Source of the DNA: Christensenellaceae bacterium
Lineage (GTDB): Bacteria > Bacillota > Clostridia > Christensenellales > Aristaeellaceae
Assembly: GCA_020025205.1 (NCBI GenBank)
Contig: JAHHSO010000002.1
Coordinates: 35,223-99,222, forward strand
Length of the DNA: 64,000 nucleotides
Direction: 5' to 3'
The notes under the pieces were generated by a model. It searched no databases, was not told where the DNA came from, and was given only the letters and a program-made list of their open reading frames with translations. Positions within the stretch are counted from its first letter, which is position 1, and each line of letters begins with the position of its first letter. The position numbers and the translations under genes are program-made. Below, in pieces: positions 51,954 through 60,583 of the stretch.

Positions 51954-53372
51954 ATGGACAAGGAAAAAATGGCATCCTGGATTGACGCAAACTGGAACGC
52001 TTATTTGGAAGATACTATGACACTCATGCGGATACCTAGCGTATCTGTAAAAACGTCCGGTAAACATCCGTTTGGCAAGGCATGCGCTGATGTACTGGAT
52101 TCGGCAATTGAAATTGGTCGAAGAATGGGTTTTCAAACGGAAAATCATGAGTATTACTGCGCCAGCATTGTAATGCCTGGAACCGGTTCAGGAGAAATTG
52201 GTATTTTCGCACACATGGATGTCGTGCCAGAAGGAACAGGATGGACGAATCCGCCTTATGAGCCCTGCATCAAAGACGGATGGCTGTTTGGCAGGGGAAG
52301 CGCGGATGATAAGGCGCCTGCGGTTGCAGCACTTTATGCCATGAAACTGCTTCAGGAATCGGGAATTCAGCTGCGCCACAGTGTACGCATGTTCCTTGGG
52401 GCAAATGAAGAAAACGGAATGGAAGATATTCAATATTACGTATTGAAGCATAAAGCCCCCGATTTTTCGTTTACGCCGGATGCCCCTTTTTCTGTTTGCT
52501 TTTCTGAAAAGGGAATTATACAGGCAGAATTTTCAACGACAATTCCAGATGAAATCTTGGAGTTTACGGCAGGAACAGCGGCAAATGCGGTGGCAGGCAG
52601 CGCTCGCGTACGGATGAAGAAAACGGAAATGCCTTATGTGAACCGTGAACGCTGGCCCCAAATTTCTGTGCATCAGGATGAAAATGAGATTATTGTGGAA
52701 GCTGAAGGACGTTCTGCTCATGCAGCATTTCCAGAAGGCTCCGTTAATGCTGCGGCGATGTTGGCGGGGTATTTGTGCGAAAGTGGACTGCTGAGCGACC
52801 AGTCTAAACAAAGAATACTGTATTTGTATGAGAAATATAGCGGTTATGATGGTGCTGAAATTGGAATTGAAGCGAAAAATGAGGAACTGGGCGATTTGAC
52901 GGCTGTCATGAGCATGGTGCAAAGCAGGGAAGGAAAACTGGTACAGGTAATCAATATTCGCTATCCTGCAACGCAGAAAGCAGAGGATATTTATAAAGGG
53001 CTGCACCATGCGGCAGCGTTGTATGGCTGGACATGTACACAATTTAAAAATGACGCGCCTTCATATATGCCGCCTGATCATCCAATGGTTTGTAAATTAG
53101 ATGCAATTTGCAGGGAACATCTGGGGGAAACGCTTAAACCTTATGCAATGGGAGGCGGAACTTATGCGCGACATCTTCCCAATGCAGTGGGGTATGGTCC
53201 CAATATCCGCGGCATGAAAAAACCGTGTCCACAAGGACACGGCGGCGGCCATCAGCCAGACGAGTGTGCCAACCTTTGTGTGCTTCGAGAATCAATCATG
53301 ATTTATGCCCGTGCAATGGTAGCGATTGATACATGGTTGAATCAAGAAGGACAATTAAAAAAGAAAATGTAA
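51954..53372 (+). CDS. M20 family dipeptidase (PepV/Sapep-like)
   Basis: A 472-aa zinc peptidase. The first metal histidine is in IFAHMDVVPEGTGW, with the bridging aspartate in GRGSADDKAP and the base glutamate in GANEENGMED; further ligands are PDAPFSVCFSEKG (aspartate) and the late QGHGGGHQPDEC (histidine). The inserted lid domain accounts for the length and fits the PepV type. It lies eight bases after OppF, so it probably cleaves the imported dipeptides. A terminator follows, closing the operon. Confidence 0.93.
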   Translation: MDKEKMASWIDANWNAYLEDTMTLMRIPSVSVKTSGKHPFGKACADVLDSAIEIGRRMGFQTENHEYYCASIVMPGTGSGEIGIFAHMDVVPEGTGWTNPPYEPCIKDGWLFGRGSADDKAPAVAALYAMKLLQESGIQLRHSVRMFLGANEENGMEDIQYYVLKHKAPDFSFTPDAPFSVCFSEKGIIQAEFSTTIPDEILEFTAGTAANAVAGSARVRMKKTEMPYVNRERWPQISVHQDENEIIVEAEGRSAHAAFPEGSVNAAAMLAGYLCESGLLSDQSKQRILYLYEKYSGYDGAEIGIEAKNEELGDLTAVMSMVQSREGKLVQVINIRYPATQKAEDIYKGLHHAAALYGWTCTQFKNDAPSYMPPDHPMVCKLDAICREHLGETLKPYAMGGGTYARHLPNAVGYGPNIRGMKKPCPQGHGGGHQPDECANLCVLRESIMIYARAMVAIDTWLNQEGQLKKKM

Positions 53373-53388
53373 AAGCAGCCAGATATAC

Positions 53389-53426
53389 AAAACCTTCTAT
53401 TGCGAAAAAAACAATAGAAGGTTTTT
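53389..53426 (+). terminator. Terminator of the peptide transporter-M20 operon
   Basis: AAAACCTTCTATTG and CAATAGAAGGTTTT with a nine-base loop and T-run. Confidence 0.88.
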
Positions 53427-53462
53427 GAATGCGATATATAAAATATGATTCTGGACAAAATA

Positions 53463-53547
53463 TGGTGCTGATGGCGGGGCTCGAACCCGCACGCCGTGAA
53501 GCAGGGGATTTTAAGTCCCCAGTGTCTGCCTATTCCACCACATCAGC
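53463..53547 (-). tRNA. tRNA-Leu (anticodon UAA)
   Basis: An 85-nt class II tRNA on the minus strand. The acceptor arms GCTGATG/CATCAGC are followed by A and an encoded CCA. The anticodon loop CTTAAAA gives UAA (53511-53513). The variable arm TGCTTCACGGCG and the T-loop GGTTCGAGCCC are typical of leucine tRNA. Confidence 0.95.
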
Positions 53548-53592
53548 ATGGAAATTATTATACTGACTTTGGCTGGAATTGTCAAGGAGAAA

Positions 53593-54423
53593 TCAGAGAC
53601 GATAAAGGCGGCGATATTCACTGGGGGTTACGGAACAGGAGGATTTAAATACTTTTGAAAAATAGTTGTAGTCGGGAATGCCTACACGCTCGGCGATTTC
53701 CTGAATGGGAGCATTTGTGTTTTTAAGAAGTCCCTGAGCGGCAAGGACACGGCGTGCGGCGATCATGTGGGAAACACTCATGCCGCTTTCTCTGCGCGCA
53801 ATGGCGCAGAGTTTGGTTTTGCCCATGGAGAGGGCGCGACAGAGCGTATCCAGAGACAGGGGCATAGCATAATACCGGTCGATGTAGGCCAGCAGACGTT
53901 CCCCGTCTGTGACGGCAGAAGTCAGGGGCATGCCTTCCAGCTGGGCATCGCTGATGCAGGCATAGACAAGGCGCAGACAGGAGTCCAGCTCCTCCTGCGT
54001 AATCACGCGCAAATCCTCAAATGATGAGCGCAGTGCATCAATTTGAGGATGTCCGGAGCATAGCGCACGCGTCTGCTGCCACTGCTGCTCAATGGGAGCA
54101 TCGTCCAGCAATTCGCTCAAAAGGACGGTTGCGATATGACAGCCATGTTCCATGACCGGAACGGCGGCTTTCAGCAAACCGGCGTGGCAGCGATGAACGA
54201 CTTTTCCGCAGCGACAAGATTCTTTGATGATAGAATTATCACCTGCCAGACAGCGGGTACAGGCAGCAGCGGTTAAACTGAGCTGACAGCAGAACGCACA
54301 AGGGGAGGAGGAAGTGTAAATTATGCGCTCATCAGCGTCGTAAAGAGAAAATTTAATTCCTGTGACGCGGTGAAGGTGTTTGAGCAAATCGGCGAGCGTG
54401 TTGAGTTGTTCGCATTTAAACAT
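53593..54423 (-). CDS. AraC family regulator with PocR sensory domain
   Basis: A 276-aa regulator. The N-terminal PocR domain carries the cysteine-rich pattern CAFCCQLSLTAAACTRC, SCRCGKVVHRCHAGLLKAAVPV, which in relatives senses small hydrophobic or propanediol-like ligands. The C-terminal AraC DNA-binding pair has two helix-turn-helices (LDTLCRALSMGKTKLCAIAR and IQEIAERVGIPDYNYFSKVF). ATG 54423 follows AAGGGG at eight bases. It is divergent from nahK, whose promoter has a good TACAAT but no -35, as expected for an activator-dependent gene. Confidence 0.9.
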   Translation of the reverse strand: MFKCEQLNTLADLLKHLHRVTGIKFSLYDADERIIYTSSSPCAFCCQLSLTAAACTRCLAGDNSIIKESCRCGKVVHRCHAGLLKAAVPVMEHGCHIATVLLSELLDDAPIEQQWQQTRALCSGHPQIDALRSSFEDLRVITQEELDSCLRLVYACISDAQLEGMPLTSAVTDGERLLAYIDRYYAMPLSLDTLCRALSMGKTKLCAIARRESGMSVSHMIAARRVLAAQGLLKNTNAPIQEIAERVGIPDYNYFSKVFKSSCSVTPSEYRRLYRL

Positions 54424-54697
54424 GATGAAAACCCCTTTTTTATATTGAAGGATTAAAAACAATCTGTTCTTCTATGATAGCATTTATCGCCTCAAAATGA
54501 AATATATTTCTATTATTTAGGAAGTTTTTCCCTATTCGATCGTGCGAAAAAGGCATACAATGGTAGAAAACCGATTTATCAGAATGAATAGACGGCGTTA
54601 TTGAATGCAATTTAATGCTGTGCATGGGACAGGGCAATCTGTGTTTTTCAGAAGCGAATGAAAAGCATGTATCAAATAACAGGAAGGTATTAAAAAA

Positions 54698-55786
54698 ATG
54701 TGCGGAATTGAAAAGATTTTGGAACTTGCCAGGCGGTTCGATATTCCTCAGGGAGAGATGACGGCAGCGCCGTTCGGAAATGGCCATATCAATGATACAT
54801 ACCGTGTTGTAGCGGAAGGGGAGAGTTTTATCTTCCAGCGTGTCAACAGCTATGTTTTTCCGAACCCGGCTGAGGTCATCGAGAACATTGAGCATGTGAC
54901 GGAGTATCTTTGCGGCATCATTGATAAGGAAGGCGGAGATCCGCTGCGTGAAACGCTGACACTTGTGAAAACAAAGGACGGCGCTTACTTTACGCGCGAT
55001 GATGACGGCGAAGTGTGGCGGATGTATCTGTTTATTGGGGATACCATCTCGTATGATCTGCCTGATACACCGGCGCTGTTTGAGCTTTCTGGCGAAGCGT
55101 TTGGCCGCTTCCAGAAGCAGATGGGCGGCTTCCCGGCAGAAACGCTCCATGAAAGCATTCATGATTTTCACAATACCCCTGAACGTTATCGCCAGCTGAT
55201 GGATGCGGTTGAGCGTAACGAAGCAGGGCGTCTGGATGAGGTTGAGGCAGAACTTGCTTTCTGCAAACAGTATGAAAAGGAAGTCTGCACGCTTGTGGAT
55301 GCGCTCAAGGCGGGCGAGATTCCGCTTCGCGTTACGCATAACGACACGAAGCTGAATAACGTTTTGCTTGATGCCAAGACGGGTAAGGGTGTATGTGTGA
55401 TTGATCTGGATACGGTTATGCCGGGTCTTGCGGCGTATGACTTTGGTGATTCTATTCGTTTTGGTGCAAACACGGCAGAAGAAGACGAGAAGAATCTGGA
55501 AAAGGTACAGTTTTCAATTCCGATGTTTGAGGCATTTGCCCGGGGATTCCTGCGTGAGGCCGGCAGCACATTAAACAGCAGAGAAGTGGAACTTCTGCCC
55601 ATGGGCGCAAAGCTGATGACGCTGGAATGCGGCATGCGCTTCCTGGCGGATTATCTCAACGGAGATAAGTATTTTAAGGTGCATCGCCCCGGACACAACC
55701 TTGACCGGGCACGCAATCAGTTTACGCTGGTCAAGAGAATGGAAGAGCACTGGGAAGAAATGTGCAAAATCGTTAAAAACATGTAA
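54698..55786 (+). CDS. nahK: N-acetylhexosamine 1-kinase (NahK-like)
   Basis: A 362-aa kinase of the aminoglycoside-phosphotransferase fold that phosphorylates GlcNAc or GalNAc at C1. It resembles Bifidobacterium NahK: FGNGHINDTYRV at the N-terminus, the catalytic loop RVTHNDTKLNNVLLD (D216), VIDLDTVMPG, DFGDSIRFGAN, and ECGMRFLADYLNGDKYF near the end. Length matches. In bifidobacteria it works with a lacto-N-biose phosphorylase; none is in the window. Divergent PocR/AraC regulator; a terminator follows at once, so it is monocistronic. Confidence 0.88.
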   Translation: MCGIEKILELARRFDIPQGEMTAAPFGNGHINDTYRVVAEGESFIFQRVNSYVFPNPAEVIENIEHVTEYLCGIIDKEGGDPLRETLTLVKTKDGAYFTRDDDGEVWRMYLFIGDTISYDLPDTPALFELSGEAFGRFQKQMGGFPAETLHESIHDFHNTPERYRQLMDAVERNEAGRLDEVEAELAFCKQYEKEVCTLVDALKAGEIPLRVTHNDTKLNNVLLDAKTGKGVCVIDLDTVMPGLAAYDFGDSIRFGANTAEEDEKNLEKVQFSIPMFEAFARGFLREAGSTLNSREVELLPMGAKLMTLECGMRFLADYLNGDKYFKVHRPGHNLDRARNQFTLVKRMEEHWEEMCKIVKNM

Positions 55787-55792
55787 TCGGGT

Positions 55793-55820
55793 GGGAATCG
55801 CACAGGCGATTCCCATTTTC
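55793..55820 (+). terminator. Terminator of nahK
   Basis: GGGAATCGC, a four-base loop and GCGATTCCC followed by ATTTTCC, close after the nahK stop. Confidence 0.85.
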
Positions 55821-55861
55821 CGTCCGATGCTATCATTTTAAAAGAGAAAGAGGATCCAGTC

Positions 55862-57349
55862 ATGCCCGACTTGATGACCCTTATGACCTTTGGTCAGTGT
55901 CTGAAACAGATTCTTGCAGAAAAGAAAATATCCGCTTCTGCGCTGGCGAGAATGATGGAACTCAAGAGTCGAAACAGCCTGTTCCGAATTCTTGATGACT
56001 CAAGCGGCCCGGCGGCTCAGATGTCATTTTATGATCAATTGATAGGAAAAGATTGCCTGACGCTGACGGAGCAGCAGAGAGAAATGCTTTTGCGGGCGCT
56101 TGAAATCAGCAGAGTCGGAGTGGATTGCTACAAAAGCAATATGGCGCTTCATCGCCTGTTTACGGAAGTTGGGCGGCCCAAGAAGAATGAGCCAATCCGG
56201 GTGCAGCTGCGAAACGGTGGAGAGACTTCACTGGAAAGTCTGATGGAAACCTATGCGTCAGGGCGAGGCTTCAGCATGAACATTACAGGCTGCTGCGATC
56301 GGGGAATTTTTGAGATCATTGCATCCTATCTGCTTACAAGAGAGAGCCGCTCAAAGGCATCAATTCGTCATTATTTGTATACGGGAGGAAACGACATCAT
56401 CCGTGCGGTCACGGCAGTGCAGCCGGTTTTGTATTTTCCGAATTATAAGGGATATTGCGTGGAGCCGGGAGACTGCTCTGCTGAGAGGGAACAGATTTTT
56501 AGGGCCAATAACATAGGCGTGCAGTTCATTGACAAGGATGGAGAAGAACACATTCATATTCTGGCGCTGTATGAACACAGACGTTTTCTGCTCATTGACC
56601 GATGCAACGAGGACAGCCTGAATGTTTTCAACGAAATCGTAAGGGATGGAAGCCGCTGGATGAGGCCCATTAAATCAACGTTTGCCCGATATCGAAAGCC
56701 TGAAGACTATCGGGATTTTATGGAAGTGTGCGGCAAGCTGGAGCAGGGGCGCGCAATATATATTGTCAGGCGGGATATTCCTGTTGCGTTTATTCATCCA
56801 GATACGGTGATTCCGGCCATTGAAGAGGGGTTTCGCCGGGTAGAATACTGCCCGGATGACAAACAGAAACGCGAACTTTGCGACATACAGCTCAGACGTT
56901 TTGAAAATTTTTATCATAAATCCAGACCGACACACATCATCTTTTCTCAAGAGGAAATGATGAAATTTGCCCAAACGGGTGAGCAGCAAAGCTGCTTTTT
57001 GACCTTGCGCCCCTATACGCCGCAGGAGCGCGTGAGTATTTTTTCTCACATCCGCGTTCAGGCGGAGGATAACCCATATTTTAACGTGTACTTCTTTAAG
57101 CCGACGTTTCAGCCGCCGGATACAGAAATCAGCCTGTACGAGGGAAAAGGTGTGCGGTTCTCCAGAATTGATATGTGCGATCGGCCGAGTGCCGATTACG
57201 CAGAGACGCTGATTACGCACAAGGCATTCTGCGAAAAATATAAAGCATTTTTTCTGAAGGATCTGATTGTCAATCAGGTGATCAGCCGCGAGGAGACTCT
57301 GGCATTTTTGGATCAGCTTATTGATGCGGCGGAAAAATGTAAAAACTAA
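55862..57349 (+). CDS. Hypothetical protein with an XRE-like N-terminal helix-turn-helix
   Basis: A 495-aa protein that I cannot assign. The first ~60 residues (FGQCLKQILAEKKISASALA, then RMMELKSRNSLFRILDDSSG) resemble a helix-turn-helix of XRE type. The following ~430 residues show no known catalytic motif or membrane helix; they contain DRCNEDSLNVFNEIV, IKSTFARYRKPEDYRDFMEV, HIIFSQEEMMKFAQT, a proline-rich KPTFQPPDTEISLYEG and a leucine-rich C-terminus. The layout suggests a regulator with a large ligand- or protein-binding part. It has its own RBS (AGAGG) and a strong terminator; codon use is like the neighbours. Confidence 0.65.
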   Translation: MPDLMTLMTFGQCLKQILAEKKISASALARMMELKSRNSLFRILDDSSGPAAQMSFYDQLIGKDCLTLTEQQREMLLRALEISRVGVDCYKSNMALHRLFTEVGRPKKNEPIRVQLRNGGETSLESLMETYASGRGFSMNITGCCDRGIFEIIASYLLTRESRSKASIRHYLYTGGNDIIRAVTAVQPVLYFPNYKGYCVEPGDCSAEREQIFRANNIGVQFIDKDGEEHIHILALYEHRRFLLIDRCNEDSLNVFNEIVRDGSRWMRPIKSTFARYRKPEDYRDFMEVCGKLEQGRAIYIVRRDIPVAFIHPDTVIPAIEEGFRRVEYCPDDKQKRELCDIQLRRFENFYHKSRPTHIIFSQEEMMKFAQTGEQQSCFLTLRPYTPQERVSIFSHIRVQAEDNPYFNVYFFKPTFQPPDTEISLYEGKGVRFSRIDMCDRPSADYAETLITHKAFCEKYKAFFLKDLIVNQVISREETLAFLDQLIDAAEKCKN

Positions 57350-57357
57350 AGAGGGAG

Positions 57358-57396
57358 GCTGTCTGGCAGAGTAAAAGAGCCGGACAGCATATTTTT
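57358..57396 (+). terminator. Terminator of the 495-aa gene
   Basis: GCTGTCTGGC and GCCGGACAGC form a stem (one G-T pair) followed by ATATTTTT. Confidence 0.85.
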
Positions 57397-57525
57397 GCTG
57401 TTCAGAGGCGAAAAGACTTTGGAAAATGACAAGGTTTTGAAGAACAATTGAGTCTCCAGAAAAAACGAAACCGAAGGGAAAAATATCAAGGACAGCGTAT
57501 TTTCTTTGCAATCACAAGACAGCGG

Positions 57526-57554
57526 TTGACATGAGTTGGGCAGATGGGTATAAT
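57526..57554 (+). promoter_or_regulatory. Consensus sigma-A promoter of the Mbeg1-like gene
   Basis: TTGACA (57526-57531) and TATAAT (57549-57554) with a 17-base spacer, both perfect. The start point falls about 25 bases before the start codon. Confidence 0.88.
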
Positions 57555-57585
57555 GCTCGAAAAGAAAGATGCGGGAGGAATGAAA

Positions 57586-58746
57586 ATGGCCAATATTCTG
57601 GACTATGTTCGCTGGCGTGGAGATCTGCCCATCCGTCAGGTCCCGCTGTGTGAAATTGATGCACTGATTTTGAGTTATCTCGCATATATGCGTTTGGATG
57701 GTCTTGTAAAGAGCAAATTTGATTTAAAAGGCGTTCTGTTTGCCGATGTTGCGCACAAACTGCTGGAAAAACCGGAAAAAGAGCGTTCAAGCATGAACTA
57801 TGACACGAAGAGTGATGCGCAGCTGCTGGAAAAAATTATAGACAGTGAGCGCTTTGGCACCATGCGCCTGACGGGCTATGTCAACCGTGTGGACGAAGAA
57901 AAGGAAAAGCAGTTTTCCGCCGTGACCTATCTGCTGGAAGACGGCACCATGTTTCTGGCGTACAGAGGAACGGATAACACCGTAGTTGGTTGGAAAGAAA
58001 ACTTTAATATGAGTTTTGCCGGGCAGGTTCCGGCACAGAAAGATGCGGTTGAATATGCAGAACGCGCGGCTTCAAGACTTGGAAGAAAGATGTTTCTTGG
58101 CGGACATTCCAAGGGCGGAAATCTGGCAGCCTATGCCGGCGTTTTTATGAACAAGGAAGTCAAGAAAAATGTGCTCAGCGTCTTCAATTTTGATGGGCCT
58201 GGATTTAATGAGGAGATTATGCAGGCGCCGGAGTTTTCCTGCCAGAGGATGGATGTTCGTACATTTGTTCCGCAGTCCTCCATGGTAGGCATTCTGCTTT
58301 GGCACAGGGAACCGTTTACCATCGTAAAGAGCGACTCGGTGAGCGTTTTTCAGCACAATGTGTACAGCTGGCAGCTGATGGCTGGAAAACTGATCACACT
58401 GACCGAACGCACCAGCAACAGCTGTTTCGCAGACCAGACGATCAAGAACTGGCTGGAAAATTTGCAGCCGGCGCACAGGCGTCAGGTCATTAACGGTATT
58501 TACGCGGTTTTGAGTGCATCGGACGGCAATCAGATTGCAGACTTGTTCGAAGTGCGCAACATCATGGCCATCATACGGGCGGCAGGGGCGATGGATAACC
58601 AGACGCGCAGCGCCGTGGCAGAGGCTTTTAAACTGCTGGGGGCATCGCTGATGGAAGCTATGCCCTCATGGCTGGACAGGACGGCCAACAATATCCTGCT
58701 GAAAGTATCCAATGAGCGTAAAGAGACCGAAGACGCATTAAAATAA
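57586..58746 (+). CDS. Mbeg1-like alpha/beta-hydrolase (DUF2974)
   Basis: A 386-aa protein with the nucleophile elbow GGHSKGGNLAAYAGVF (serine about residue 175) and the lipase-like LAYRGTDNTVVGWKENFNM before it. Family text is ANILDYVRWRGDLPIRQVP and NVLSVFNFDGPGFNEEIMQ. These hydrolases are common in Clostridia, and their substrates are unknown. ATG 57586 is seven bases after GGAGG; ATG 57544 and 57580 in the same frame lie in or too near it. The gene has its own consensus promoter. Confidence 0.85.
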   Translation: MANILDYVRWRGDLPIRQVPLCEIDALILSYLAYMRLDGLVKSKFDLKGVLFADVAHKLLEKPEKERSSMNYDTKSDAQLLEKIIDSERFGTMRLTGYVNRVDEEKEKQFSAVTYLLEDGTMFLAYRGTDNTVVGWKENFNMSFAGQVPAQKDAVEYAERAASRLGRKMFLGGHSKGGNLAAYAGVFMNKEVKKNVLSVFNFDGPGFNEEIMQAPEFSCQRMDVRTFVPQSSMVGILLWHREPFTIVKSDSVSVFQHNVYSWQLMAGKLITLTERTSNSCFADQTIKNWLENLQPAHRRQVINGIYAVLSASDGNQIADLFEVRNIMAIIRAAGAMDNQTRSAVAEAFKLLGASLMEAMPSWLDRTANNILLKVSNERKETEDALK

Positions 58747-58755
58747 ATTTCATCC

Positions 58756-58784
58756 TTGCGGCGGCGGACAATTTGCATTATAAT
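58756..58784 (+). promoter_or_regulatory. Promoter of the M18 aminopeptidase gene
   Basis: TTGCGG (58756-58761) and TATAAT (58779-58784) are 17 bases apart. Confidence 0.7.
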
Positions 58785-58837
58785 GTCAGATACAAGTGTT
58801 TGTATGTGCAAACATACAGAAAGGAAGGAACAACAGC

Positions 58838-60226
58838 ATGGAAAGAAAAAATGCCTGGGCGGCTTATGAAGACGACCAGAAAGTTGAGGCATTTGCCAAG
58901 GCTTACTGTGATTTTATTAACAACGGCAAGACCGAACGCGAGTGCGTTGCGTACAGCGTGAAGATGGCAGAAGAAAATGGTTTTGTCGATCTCAAAAAAG
59001 TGATTAAGGAGGGCAGAAAGCTCTCTGCGGGCGATAAAGTTTATGCCAACTGGATGAACAAGTCCTTCGTGCTCTTTGTGATGGGCGAACACGCGCTGGA
59101 AGAGGGCATGAACATCCTCGGCGCGCATATCGACTCTCCGCGTATCGATGTGAAGCAGAACCCGCTGTATGAAGAAAACGATATTGCGTACCTGGATACG
59201 CATTATTACGGCGGTATCAAGAAGTATCAGTGGGTGGCGCAGCCGCTGTCTCTGCATGGCATTATTGCCAAGAAGGACGGTACGGTTGTGAACGTCTGCG
59301 TTGGTGAAAAGGAAGACGATCCGGTATTCTGCATTTCTGATCTGCTGCCGCATCTGGCGCAGGAGCAGATGGCCAAGCCGGGCAAGGACATCATTGACGG
59401 CGAGTCTTTGAACCTCATTATCGGCGGACGCCCGCTGGAAGGAAAAGAAAAAGACGCTGTCAAAGCGCGCGTTCTTGGCCTGCTTGAGAAGATGTATGGC
59501 GTGGAGGAAGAAGACTTCCTGTCTGCCGAACTGGAAATTGTCCCCGCCGGCAAGGCGCGCGACCTTGGCTTTGACCGCAGTATGATCCTCGGCTATGGCC
59601 ATGATGACCGCGTATGTGCGTATCCGTCCATGGCAGCGGTGCTGGATTATGAAGGCGTGCCGGCTTACACGCTCTGCGCAGTGCTCACCGATAAGGAGGA
59701 GATTGGCAGCGTTGGCGCAACCGGCATGGATTCTCATTACTTTGAGAACGTTGTGGCGGAGTTGTATGGTGCTGCATGTGATTACAGCGAGCTGGGGGTT
59801 CGCCGCACGCTGAGCAACAGCCGCATGCTGTCCAGCGATGTGAGCGCGGCATTTGATCCGAATTTTGCCAACGCTTTTGAGCCGAAGAACAGCGCATTCC
59901 TCGGACGCGGCATCTGCTTCAACAAGTATACTGGCAGCCGCGGCAAGTCCGGCTCCAACGATGCCAATGCTGAGTATATGGCCAGCCTGCGCAAGATTCT
60001 TGATGATGCGAAGATTGCGTTTCAGACAGCGGAACTTGGCCGCGTCGATTTGGGCGGCGGCGGAACAATCGCTTACCTTTGCGCCAAGTATGGCATGAAC
60101 GTCATCGACTCCGGCATTGCCGTCCTGTCTATGCATGCGCCATATGAGGTCATCAGCAAAGTTGACCTTTACGAGGGATATCGCTGCTACTGCGCATTCC
60201 TCAAGGAAGCCAGGCCGCTGGAGTAA
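58838..60226 (+). CDS. M18 family aminopeptidase
   Basis: A 462-aa dinuclear-zinc aminopeptidase that removes N-terminal residues in the cytoplasm. Metal and catalytic regions: LGAHIDSPRIDVKQNPLY (first histidine and aspartate), YLDTHYYGGIKKYQW, LGYGHDDRVCAYPS (aspartate), LTDKEEIGSVGATGMDS (base glutamate and bridging glutamate), and the late ISKVDLYEGYRCYC after a histidine in VLSMHAPYE. ATG 58838 follows AAAGGAAGG; the upstream frame at 58796 has no start signal. It has its own promoter and terminator. Confidence 0.94.
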   Translation: MERKNAWAAYEDDQKVEAFAKAYCDFINNGKTERECVAYSVKMAEENGFVDLKKVIKEGRKLSAGDKVYANWMNKSFVLFVMGEHALEEGMNILGAHIDSPRIDVKQNPLYEENDIAYLDTHYYGGIKKYQWVAQPLSLHGIIAKKDGTVVNVCVGEKEDDPVFCISDLLPHLAQEQMAKPGKDIIDGESLNLIIGGRPLEGKEKDAVKARVLGLLEKMYGVEEEDFLSAELEIVPAGKARDLGFDRSMILGYGHDDRVCAYPSMAAVLDYEGVPAYTLCAVLTDKEEIGSVGATGMDSHYFENVVAELYGAACDYSELGVRRTLSNSRMLSSDVSAAFDPNFANAFEPKNSAFLGRGICFNKYTGSRGKSGSNDANAEYMASLRKILDDAKIAFQTAELGRVDLGGGGTIAYLCAKYGMNVIDSGIAVLSMHAPYEVISKVDLYEGYRCYCAFLKEARPLE

Positions 60227-60240
60227 CTGAATTGAACAAA

Positions 60241-60276
60241 AAACCGGATCTGCTGATTCAGCAGACCCGGTTTTTT
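60241..60276 (+). terminator. Terminator of the M18 aminopeptidase gene
   Basis: AAACCGGATCTGCTG and CAGCAGACCCGGTTT form a stem with T-run. Confidence 0.88.
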
Positions 60277-60309
60277 AGTACGCGTTGATCATACGGGCGG
60301 TACACCCAA

Positions 60310-60342
60310 TAAAAAAACTTCCCTGCCCAAAGGCGGGGAAGC
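60310..60342 (-). terminator. Terminator of the tRNA-Arg gene
   Basis: On the minus strand GCTTCCCCGCC and GGCAGGGAAG form a stem followed by seven T. Confidence 0.88.
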
Positions 60343-60343
60343 T

Positions 60344-60420
60344 TGGCGCACCCGACTGGATTCGAACCAGCGGCCTTCAGAGTCGGAGTCTGACGCTCTA
60401 TCCAACTGAGCTACGGGAGC
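60344..60420 (-). tRNA. tRNA-Arg (anticodon CCG)
   Basis: A 77-nt tRNA on the minus strand with an encoded CCA and discriminator G. The anticodon loop CTCCGAC gives CCG (reads CGG). D-arm AGCTCAGTTGGATAGAGC and T-loop GGTTCGAATCC are standard. The acceptor stem GCTCCCG/CGGGTGC has a U3-U70 mismatch, which is unusual. Confidence 0.93.
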
Positions 60421-60517
60421 ACATCTACCCTTTATTATAGCGTCTGATTGGATGAATGTCAACCAAAAGGGACGGAGTAAAAGAAAAGAAAAATTGGCTG
60501 CCGAATGAATTTGGGGT

Positions 60518-60545
60518 TGATTTGCCGGAAAATACAGGTATAATT
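60518..60545 (+). promoter_or_regulatory. Promoter of aspS
   Basis: TTGATT (60518-60523) and TATAAT (60540-60545) are 16 bases apart. Confidence 0.72.
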
Positions 60546-60583
60546 GAATCTGTATGAATCCCAAGAAAACGGAGGAGTAGACA

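Noticed and set aside
58778..60136. 452-aa open frame opposite the M18 aminopeptidase
   Set aside because: Shadow of a confirmed peptidase gene; ends across its promoter.
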